A DNA stretch of 64,000 nt. It comes from Alteromonas sp. LMIT006 (lineage in GTDB: Bacteria > Pseudomonadota > Gammaproteobacteria > Enterobacterales > Alteromonadaceae). Shown one piece after another: positions 41,346 through 48,418 of this stretch. Position 1 is the first letter of the stretch; every line of letters begins with the position of its first letter. The translations under genes were made by a program, and so were the position numbers. The notes beneath the pieces were generated by a model. The model saw only the letters and a program-made list of their open reading frames with translations. It was not told where the DNA came from and did not search any database. Where the stretch lies: contig NZ_CP101291.1 of NCBI RefSeq assembly GCF_024300645.1, positions 1,054,001 through 1,118,000 on the forward strand. Reading direction: 5' to 3'.

Positions 41346-42235
41346 TCGTTTAACGCAAAGGTGTCTTGCAAGAACTTGGCTAAGGCTAGGATCTCAGAAG
41401 AAGATAAAGCATAGTCTGCGTCAAAGCGAGCGGCTTGCTGATCTTTTGGAATGTCTTGGTTTTGTTCTTTCAAATCATCCGCATATTTTATGCGTTTTAT
41501 GCTGCAATCGGCGGTCAGTAAACAGCTGATTTGCTCATTAAGTGAAATACCGAGTTGCTCCACTAATTTGCCATGCGAAATATGTTGTAAGATCTCATCT
41601 GCTTGTAGGTCTTGATTTTTACATTTGACCACTGCACCTTCGTCATCAAACGCTTTGAGCTCCGCTTCCATGAGCAACTCAACCTCCACTGGAGGATTGT
41701 CCGTTACCCAGGCAGTTAATTGTGCGTGAACCGGCGATTTACAAAGCGGAACAACCGGAAGTGATTCTATGGCTTTGCGCAACATCGCAAGAAACACCTC
41801 CGCTTTCCCATCCGCTGATGCATCAACCACCACTAAATCATCTTTGAGTGAAATAAACCCATAGGTTTTGGCATTTTTGGTAAAAGCTTGCGGCAATAAT
41901 CGTTGAATAATCTCTTGTTTCAGATCCTGTTGGGCTTTTTTACCAACTAGAGCACCGGTTTCACGTTCTACTTGGGCGACTTTGTCAGCTAATTCAGAAT
42001 TGATCACAGGTGCTGGCAAAATCCGTTCTTGCTTTTTCAGACAGAACAAAAACGTATCGCCAACAATGTGAAACAGCATCTCGCTATCAGGTAATGGCGG
42101 TACAAATCCCATTGTTGCCAATTCTTGTGAGCCGCAAGGGCGAAAAGCAACATTGGATAATTGCTCGGATAAGGTGTCTTCCGAAAAAGACAAGGGTTGA
42201 GTTAGTTGGTAAAGCTTAGCGTTTTTAAACCACAT
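41342..42235 (-). CDS. rdgC: recombination-associated protein RdgC
   Basis: A nucleoid-associated ring-shaped DNA-binding protein that restrains RecA. It has 297 residues (E. coli 303). MWFKNAKLYQLTQPLSF is the standard start, followed by FRPCGSQELATMGFVPPLP. The final part contains SLNEQISCLLTADCSIKRIKYADDLKEQN and a DADYALSSSEILALAKFL tail. It is divergent from phoB. A near-perfect 26-bp palindrome lies 34 bp upstream of its start. Confidence 0.95.
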   Translation of the reverse strand: MWFKNAKLYQLTQPLSFSEDTLSEQLSNVAFRPCGSQELATMGFVPPLPDSEMLFHIVGDTFLFCLKKQERILPAPVINSELADKVAQVERETGALVGKKAQQDLKQEIIQRLLPQAFTKNAKTYGFISLKDDLVVVDASADGKAEVFLAMLRKAIESLPVVPLCKSPVHAQLTAWVTDNPPVEVELLMEAELKAFDDEGAVVKCKNQDLQADEILQHISHGKLVEQLGISLNEQISCLLTADCSIKRIKYADDLKEQNQDIPKDQQAARFDADYALSSSEILALAKFLQDTFALND

Positions 42236-42268
42236 GGAGGATACCTAGTTGGCAATAAATGGGGCGCA

Positions 42269-42294
42269 GACAATAGCAAAATTTTGCCATTGTC
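42269..42294. promoter_or_regulatory. 26-bp palindrome between rdgC and phoB
   Basis: The inner 12 bp GCAAAATTTTGC are perfectly symmetric. The outer arms GACAAT and ATTGTC are also symmetric, with a single mismatched pair between inner and outer parts. It looks like an operator for a dimeric regulator and lies 34 bp before rdgC and 16 bp before the phoB Pho box. A hairpin in the rdgC mRNA is the alternative. I recognise no known regulator motif. Confidence 0.55.
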
Positions 42295-42309
42295 ACAATT
42301 GAGATGCAC

Positions 42310-42343
42310 TTTTAATAAAAATGTCATAAAGTCGGATGATAAT
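42310..42343 (+). promoter_or_regulatory. Pho box and -10 of phoB
   Basis: Two 7-bp units at 11-bp spacing, TTTTAAT (42310-42316) and ATGTCAT (42321-42327), form a Pho box. A -10 hexamer GATAAT (42338-42343) follows after exactly 10 bp. The phoB start is at 42372 with an AGGA ribosome binding site. This indicates autoactivation of phoBR, as in E. coli. Confidence 0.75.
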
Positions 42344-42371
42344 GAGTCCAAGATATTTGAAGGAACTACCT

Positions 42372-43058
42372 ATGTCTCGTTCTATTTTATTGATTGAAGA
42401 CGAAGCGCCAATTCGTGATATGTTACGTATTGTGCTTGAACAAGCCGGTTATGAAGTTGCCGAAGCAGGTGATTTTGATGAAGGTTTAGCCAAAGTGGTT
42501 GAACCGTTTCCAGATTTGATTTTGCTCGATTGGATGTTGCCAGGTGGCAGTGGTGTCCAGTTAGCGAAACGCTTAAAAGAGCAAGAGTATGCTCGAGATA
42601 TTCCCATCATTATGCTCACTGCACGTGGTGAAGAAGAAGACAAAATTCGAGGTCTTGAAGCCGGTGCGGACGATTACATCACCAAACCATTTTCACCCAA
42701 AGAACTGGTGGCACGAATCAAAGCCGTTATGCGTCGAGCCACGCCTACCACAAATGAAGAGCCGATTTCATATAGTGGTTTGGTGTTAGATCCTGTTTCG
42801 CATAGAGTGACTGCTAATGGTGACCCCGTTGATATGGGGCCAACGGAATTTAAGCTGTTGCACTTTTTTATGTCTCATGCTGAGCGTGTGTATTCACGTG
42901 AACAGTTGTTAGACAATGTTTGGGGGACGAACGTGTATGTCGAAGACCGAACGGTGGATGTGCATATTCGTCGTTTGCGCAAAGCGATTTCGCAACACGG
43001 ACATGATGCGATGATTCAAACGGTGCGCGGTGCGGGATATCGGTTCTCAGCAAAATAA
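42372..43058 (+). CDS. phoB: phosphate regulon response regulator PhoB
   Basis: An OmpR-family transcription factor activated by PhoR under phosphate limitation. It has 228 residues (E. coli 229). The receiver domain (about 1-120) has the acidic pocket EDE, phospho-acceptor D53 ([11 protein letters not shown]) and K in [11 protein letters not shown]. The winged-helix domain (about 130-228) contains [15 protein letters not shown] and the recognition-helix region [18 protein letters not shown]. The ATG at 42372 matches the family start [11 protein letters not shown]. phoR follows after 29 bp. Its predicted binding sites occur at four promoters in this window. Confidence 0.97.
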   Translation: MSRSILLIEDEAPIRDMLRIVLEQAGYEVAEAGDFDEGLAKVVEPFPDLILLDWMLPGGSGVQLAKRLKEQEYARDIPIIMLTARGEEEDKIRGLEAGADDYITKPFSPKELVARIKAVMRRATPTTNEEPISYSGLVLDPVSHRVTANGDPVDMGPTEFKLLHFFMSHAERVYSREQLLDNVWGTNVYVEDRTVDVHIRRLRKAISQHGHDAMIQTVRGAGYRFSAK

Positions 43059-43087
43059 TTTTAGCTTATTAACATTGGGGTTAGGGC

Positions 43088-44407
43088 GTGTATTACCCAC
43101 TCTCTTTAAAAAAGAGTATCGGTATCCTAGTTGTATTTCTGCTTGTGTGGTTGGTAATAGGCAGTTGGGTCAACGATTACTTATTATCACTTAGTATCGC
43201 CATGGCGGGATTGGTCGTTTTTAATTACTATCAGCTATTTCGCTTGAACCATTGGATCTGGCATTCAAAAAGATTATCTCCCCCGTCTGTCTATGGTGCT
43301 TGGGAATACATTTATGAAGGTGTGTATTTTTTGCAGCGTCGCAACCGCGCTAAACGCAAAGAGTTAGGTGAGTTAGTTAAGCGCTTTAGGGAAGGAGCGG
43401 AAGCCTTGCCTGACGCGGTTGTGATCATCGATTCAGATTCAACGATTTTGTGGTGTAACCGTTTGGCCAGATTAGAATTGGGAATTCAATGGCCGTCTGA
43501 TTTGGGCTTGCGTATAGACAACTTATTACGTCATCCTTTGTTTGTCGAGTATTTTAATGAAGGAGATTTTTCTCATCCCATTGAAGTGCCGTCTCCAATT
43601 AATCAAAACAAGACCAATGAATATCGTATTATGCCCTACGGGGATGATAACTTGTTATTGATTTCAAGGGATGTAACACGTGTATCTCAACTAGAAGATA
43701 TGCGCAGAGATTTTGTGGCCAATGTTTCCCATGAAATGCGCACACCATTGACTGTGATTTCTGGGTATCTTGAAATGCTTCCTGAAAGTGCCGTTAATGC
43801 GGATCCGTTTGCTGGAAAGGCCCTGCATGAAATGTCAGAGCAAACTAAACGTATGCAACATCTGATTGAGGATTTGTTAGTCTTATCTCGCATAGAAAGC
43901 AGTTCGGAACGCATCTATGAAAATATCGTGCAAATGCCCAATATGCTATCGCAAATTGAGCAAGAAGCCTTGCGTTTAAACAAAGAGCATGGTCATTTGA
44001 TTCGTTTTCACATTGATAAGTCTTTAACCATGTTTGGTGTGGAAACCGAGATCCGTTCGGCGTGTTCGAATCTCATTTTTAACGCAATCAACTATACCCC
44101 TGCAAAAGGCCAAATCGACGTTCATTGGTATCGCGACGGTGATAATGCGGTCTTTAAAGTAATAGATAATGGCGATGGTATTGAAGAAAAACATTTGTTG
44201 CGGTTAACGGAACGCTTCTATAGAGTGGATAAAGCACGTTCACGTAAAACGGGCGGTTCAGGATTAGGCTTATCCATTGTCAAACACGTCTTAAACCATC
44301 ATAATTCAATGCTCAAAATAAAAAGCATCGTTGGAGTCGGCAGTGAGTTCTACTTTATTATCGGACCAGAATTGTTACCCGAAGTGGTTATGGACGCTAC
44401 TATTTAG
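43088..44407 (+). CDS. phoR: phosphate regulon sensor histidine kinase PhoR
   Basis: A membrane kinase/phosphatase that sets PhoB phosphorylation. It has 439 residues (E. coli 431). Two adjacent membrane segments (about 9-50), then a PAS domain (about 95-190, ALPDAVVIIDSDSTILWCN), a dimerisation domain with the phospho-acceptor H215 in NVSHEMRTPLTVISGYLEML, and an ATPase domain with N (LIFNAINYTP), G1 DNGDGI and G2 GGSGLGLSIVKHVL. The start is GTG at 43088 behind TTAGGG. Its 3' end overlaps the next gene by about 65 nt. As in E. coli PhoR, no large periplasmic sensor loop is present, so sensing probably goes through other proteins. Confidence 0.97.
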   Translation: MYYPLSLKKSIGILVVFLLVWLVIGSWVNDYLLSLSIAMAGLVVFNYYQLFRLNHWIWHSKRLSPPSVYGAWEYIYEGVYFLQRRNRAKRKELGELVKRFREGAEALPDAVVIIDSDSTILWCNRLARLELGIQWPSDLGLRIDNLLRHPLFVEYFNEGDFSHPIEVPSPINQNKTNEYRIMPYGDDNLLLISRDVTRVSQLEDMRRDFVANVSHEMRTPLTVISGYLEMLPESAVNADPFAGKALHEMSEQTKRMQHLIEDLLVLSRIESSSERIYENIVQMPNMLSQIEQEALRLNKEHGHLIRFHIDKSLTMFGVETEIRSACSNLIFNAINYTPAKGQIDVHWYRDGDNAVFKVIDNGDGIEEKHLLRLTERFYRVDKARSRKTGGSGLGLSIVKHVLNHHNSMLKIKSIVGVGSEFYFIIGPELLPEVVMDATI

Positions 44408-45362
44408 CATCTCGTTGACACTGTGTTTTCCAGCGTATTCTGATTCAGAAGAGCAACAGTTTGGAATTGTTGGCATCTTGCATTCAATTGGCTCTGATAC
44501 GTTAGATGATGTCATTACTCAGTGGGCGAGTGCCTTCCAAAAACGCTACCCCCATATTCGTATTCAAATCCAGACCTCAGGTTCATCTGCTGCACCCATA
44601 GCGATTATTGGTGGCACCGCTTCGATAGGGCCAATGTCTCGTCCCTTACGAGACTCCGAGCGGCAATCATTTGTCAAGAAATATCACTACGAACCAACGA
44701 TGTTAACGGTAGGCATCGATGCGATTGGTGTATTTGTCCACCCGGCCAATCCGGTGCAACAAATTTCACAATACGATTTGGATGCTGCATTTTCAGTAAC
44801 TCGCTTCTGTGGAGCTCGAAATAATATTAACCGTTGGTGGGGGCTAATAAAAAGCAATGATTTGACCGAATTTGCGCAATCAGAAATCCGCTTGTATGGA
44901 CGAAACTCAGCTTCTGGAACCTATGCGTTTTTTAAACAAACGGCCTTGTGTGCTGGCGATTACAAAGCTGAGGTTCATCAGCAACCGAGTTCGTCTGCGA
45001 TTATTCGGTCGGTTGCCAACCAAATCGACAGTCTTGGTTATGCTTCAATAGGTGCGATTTCGAATCTGGTAAAGCCACTGGCATTGGAAAATCAATCAGG
45101 TGAATACATATCATTGAACGAACAAAATATTCAATCAGGGGCTTATCCTTTAACTCGGAACCTATATTTAATGATTAATAAACCGCCAGAGGCGGATCTC
45201 TCTCCAAGCTTGAGGGCGTTTTTGCGTTTTATTTACTCGGATGAAGGGCAGTCCATTGTGTCACAGAATGGTTATGTGCCGGTATCTGATGCTATGCGCC
45301 GTCGTGAGTTGGCTAAGTTTGCCCCGCTAAAGACCAAGCAAATCCTTGAAGTTATTCGTTAA
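44343..45362 (+). CDS. PstS-like phosphate-binding protein, orphan
   Basis: A periplasmic substrate-binding protein of about 339 residues in the PstS family. A signal peptide region (KWLWTLLFSISLTLCFPAYS) precedes the binding fold. Phosphate-contact-type motifs are IGSDTLDD, QTSGSSAAPIAIIGGTASIGPMSRPLRDSE and YGRNSASGTYAFFK. The start lies inside phoR: GTG at 44343 is preferred because TTGGAG precedes it by 6 nt; a TTG at 44331 is the alternative. No pstC, pstA or pstB follows. It may serve a distant transporter or act as a phosphate sensor partner for PhoR; that is inference. Confidence 0.88.
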   Translation: MSSTLLSDQNCYPKWLWTLLFSISLTLCFPAYSDSEEQQFGIVGILHSIGSDTLDDVITQWASAFQKRYPHIRIQIQTSGSSAAPIAIIGGTASIGPMSRPLRDSERQSFVKKYHYEPTMLTVGIDAIGVFVHPANPVQQISQYDLDAAFSVTRFCGARNNINRWWGLIKSNDLTEFAQSEIRLYGRNSASGTYAFFKQTALCAGDYKAEVHQQPSSSAIIRSVANQIDSLGYASIGAISNLVKPLALENQSGEYISLNEQNIQSGAYPLTRNLYLMINKPPEADLSPSLRAFLRFIYSDEGQSIVSQNGYVPVSDAMRRRELAKFAPLKTKQILEVIR

Positions 45363-45382
45363 TCTTAAAAAATATGAAAGTT

Positions 45383-45432
45383 TTGTGACAATTTTCTCAT
45401 GTAACATTACTGTCATTTTCACCATGTAATCT
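45383..45432 (+). promoter_or_regulatory. tandem Pho boxes upstream of the duplicated-module lipoprotein
   Basis: Box A is TTGTGAC-AATT-TTCTCAT (45383-45400). Box B is ATGTAAC-ATTA-CTGTCAT (45399-45416). Each has two 7-bp units at 11-bp spacing. A weak -10, TAATCT, lies at 45427-45432, 10 bp after box B. The lipoprotein ATG is at 45489. Confidence 0.72.
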
Positions 45433-45488
45433 TCGCCAGAATTATATTTTGGAAAAAATTCCATAACTTAGTCCAAACGGAGAACAAC

Positions 45489-48296
45489 ATGCGTTTAAAG
45501 CACATCTTTCAAACGTCAGCACTTGCAGCGGCATTAGCGCTTGCTGGTTGTGGTGGTGATATCAACATTAGTGAAGGTGACATTGTTACTACTACTAATA
45601 CAACCAATAATAATGCGCCAAGCACACCAACCACTCCGACTACACCAGTCGATACAGCACCGGGTCAGGCATCAGCCTTTTTATCGACTCAAGTGTCAAA
45701 TGCATTGGGTGAGACAGTGGAAGTACGCACATTGTCAGGTCGTTTAACGGCGTCTGATGCGGATGCACAAGGAAAAGTCATACTTACCAATGACACAGTG
45801 TGGGCTCTAGAAGGCCCTGTCTTTGTCGGTGGTGATAATACCGATAGCGTCATTCTTGAAATTGAAGAAGGTACTATTATTTTCGGTCGCTCTGGAGCGG
45901 ATTACTTGGTTGTTAGCCGTGGTTCACAAATCGAAGCATTGGGTTCTGCGTCTGCTCCTATCCTAATGACGTCTTATAACGACGTGCTTGGTGATGTTGT
46001 TGGTGCTGGTCAATGGGGTGGTTTAGTTATTCTTGGTAACGCACCAACTAACGCTTGTGAAGTAGGCGACGCAACGTGCTCAATTCAGGTTGAAGGGGTA
46101 CAAGAAGGTGCTGTATACGGCGGTGTAGATAGCACTGACGATTCAGGTACATTAAACTACCTAGTTGTTAAATATGCTGGTTTCGAAATTGCACCAGATA
46201 ACGAATTAAACGGTATCACGTTTGGTGGCGTTGGTTCTGGTACGACGGTTGAGAACATCCAAGTTCACGCTAACGCGGACGATGGTATAGAATTCTTCGG
46301 TGGTTCTGTAAATGCTAAGAACGTTGTTTTAACTGGTATTCAAGACGACTCAGTCGATTGGGATCGCGGTTACAACGGCAAGCTTCAGTACATTTATATC
46401 CAACACGCACGTGACAACTCTGATGCCAACCGTGGTATCGAAGGTGACGGCGATGGTAGCGGTACGAACCCTAATTTCTCAGCTCCAATGGTAGCTAATA
46501 TCACCATCATTGGTAACGACTTTGACGGTGAAGATGATTCTGAAGGTGTTTTATTACGGGACCAAACGGGCGCAAAAATCATGAACATGCTTGTGACTGG
46601 CTCTGCTGGTATGGGCGAATGTTTAGAAATGGATCACGACGATACAGTGCAAGGTAACTTGCAAAACGGTGGAATCGAGATTACTCACTCTGTCATTTCT
46701 TGTGCAGAAGCATTTAAAGGCGTAGCTTCAGATCAAACTGGTCTGGATGCAGCTGGACTTGAAGCGTGGTTTGAAGGTCAAACTGGTAACCAAAACATTG
46801 CTTATGCAGACCGTGCTAACCTCGGCTTAAACATCGATGGTACGCTTACGACTGAGTCAGCATTATTGACAGCTGGCGGAAACCCTGCAAGCTTGGATAG
46901 CTTCTTTGAAACCAACTCATTCGTTGGTGCGGTAGGTGCTGATGACTGGCGTCAAGGTTGGGCATTTGGTTTTGGTGGCGGAACAGTTGACGTAGTGTCT
47001 ACTGCATCTGGCTGTCCTGCAGGTACCACAACGATTGCATCTGTTGATGGGGTAACACCAACTTGTCAAGTATCAGGTCGTTTAACTGCAAACTTACGTT
47101 TAACCGCAGGTAACCACTACGCTCTAGACGGTGCAGTATTTGTCGGTGGTGACAATGTTGATTCTGCAACCTTGACTGTTGACCCAGGTGTCATCGTTTA
47201 CGGTTCTTCTGGTAACGATTATCTTGTAGTTAGCCGTGGTTCGAAAATTGAAGCAAACGGTACTGCGTCAAACCCAATTACCTTTACTTCACGTCAACAC
47301 GCACAAAACCCAGCTACATTGGATAATGGCGCTGCTGGTCAATGGGGTGGTTTAGTTATCTTAGGTAACGCACCATCAACTAAATGTCCTGCAGACTCAG
47401 CTTGTGCACTTCAAGTAGAAGGTGTAGCAGAAGGTGCCGTATTCGGCGGTAACAACGAAGCTGACAACTCTGGTACATTACGTTACGTTCGCGTCATGCA
47501 CGGCGGTTTCGAAATCGCACCGGATAACGAGTTAAACGGTATCACGTTTGGTGGTGTTGGTTCCGGTACAACAGTTGAGTATGTACAAGTACACAAAAAC
47601 GCTGATGACGGTGTTGAGTTCTTCGGCGGTACGGTTAGTGCTAAGTACGTTGTTCTTACAGGTATCCAAGATGACTCGGTAGACTGGGATAACGGCTACA
47701 AAGGCAACATGCAGTTCGTACTGGTTAAGCACGCTGACGACAACTCTGATGCAAACCGCGGTATTGAAGGCGACGGTGACGGCGGTGATGACGCAGTTAA
47801 CTTTGGTTTCTCAAACCCAGTCGTTGCAAACATGACTGTGATTGGTAACGACTTCGACGGTGAAGACGATTCAGAAGGTTTACTATTACGTGACCAAACG
47901 TCTGCTAAGCTATATAACTTCGTAGTGACTGGTTCTGCTGGCATGGGCGAGTGTTTAGAGTTTGACCATGACGACACAGTACAGGGTAACCTCACTAACG
48001 GTAACATGGTTATCTCGACTTCAGTGCTAGCCTGTGCCGAGAACTTCAAAGGTGTCGCATCTACCGAAACAGGTTTAGACGCAGCCGGTGTTGAAGCATG
48101 GTTCCTAGATGCCTCTCGTAACAATGCAGTTGCAACTGACCAAGCAGCAGTGTTAAACGGTATCTACACAATTGACACTTCAGTGACTGCAACGGATGCA
48201 GCAACACTTGGTAGCTTCTTTACAACAACTGATTTCATCGGTGCGGTAAAAGATGCGCAAAACGATTGGACAGCAGGTTGGACTGTAGGTCTATAA
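45489..48296 (+). CDS. large surface-type lipoprotein with two tandem homologous modules, PhoB-controlled
   Basis: A 935-residue predicted lipoprotein of unknown function. The lipobox LAGC places the lipid on C21, followed by GGD, so outer-membrane sorting is expected. A Thr/Pro/Asn linker (about 35-65) leads to two modules of about 400 residues (about 75-490 and 529-935). Both contain, in order, SGRLTA, FVGGDN, DYLVVSRGS, GQWGGLVILGNAP, FEIAPDNELNGITFGGVGSG, GIQDDSVDW, NRGIEGDGDG, GNDFDGEDDSEG, GSAGMGECLE and GLDAAG. The Asp/Gly clusters suggest calcium binding, and the strand-rich repeats suggest a right-handed beta-helix. It lies after tandem Pho boxes and before a TonB-dependent receptor. 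A SusD-like role in substrate capture is a guess by analogy. Confidence 0.85.
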   Translation: MRLKHIFQTSALAAALALAGCGGDINISEGDIVTTTNTTNNNAPSTPTTPTTPVDTAPGQASAFLSTQVSNALGETVEVRTLSGRLTASDADAQGKVILTNDTVWALEGPVFVGGDNTDSVILEIEEGTIIFGRSGADYLVVSRGSQIEALGSASAPILMTSYNDVLGDVVGAGQWGGLVILGNAPTNACEVGDATCSIQVEGVQEGAVYGGVDSTDDSGTLNYLVVKYAGFEIAPDNELNGITFGGVGSGTTVENIQVHANADDGIEFFGGSVNAKNVVLTGIQDDSVDWDRGYNGKLQYIYIQHARDNSDANRGIEGDGDGSGTNPNFSAPMVANITIIGNDFDGEDDSEGVLLRDQTGAKIMNMLVTGSAGMGECLEMDHDDTVQGNLQNGGIEITHSVISCAEAFKGVASDQTGLDAAGLEAWFEGQTGNQNIAYADRANLGLNIDGTLTTESALLTAGGNPASLDSFFETNSFVGAVGADDWRQGWAFGFGGGTVDVVSTASGCPAGTTTIASVDGVTPTCQVSGRLTANLRLTAGNHYALDGAVFVGGDNVDSATLTVDPGVIVYGSSGNDYLVVSRGSKIEANGTASNPITFTSRQHAQNPATLDNGAAGQWGGLVILGNAPSTKCPADSACALQVEGVAEGAVFGGNNEADNSGTLRYVRVMHGGFEIAPDNELNGITFGGVGSGTTVEYVQVHKNADDGVEFFGGTVSAKYVVLTGIQDDSVDWDNGYKGNMQFVLVKHADDNSDANRGIEGDGDGGDDAVNFGFSNPVVANMTVIGNDFDGEDDSEGLLLRDQTSAKLYNFVVTGSAGMGECLEFDHDDTVQGNLTNGNMVISTSVLACAENFKGVASTETGLDAAGVEAWFLDASRNNAVATDQAAVLNGIYTIDTSVTATDAATLGSFFTTTDFIGAVKDAQNDWTAGWTVGL

Positions 48297-48322
48297 GACC
48301 CACACCCACGCTGTAAGATGAA

Positions 48323-48361
48323 AAGTGCGTTACTCTATAGTTAGCTATAAGTAACGCACTT
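48323..48361 (+). terminator. strong hairpin between lipoprotein and receptor genes
   Basis: A perfect 12-bp stem AAGTGCGTTACT (48323-48334) pairs with AGTAACGCACTT (48350-48361), with a further CTATAG/CTATA pairing in the loop. The T-tract after it is poor (GTGTTTC), so it could be an mRNA stabiliser or partial attenuator as readily as a terminator. The receptor start is 58 bp further on. Confidence 0.65.
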
Positions 48362-48418
48362 GTGTTTCAAAAATCCAAGTTCTCAGCTCACCATATGAGC
48401 TAAGGAAATGAGGTAACC

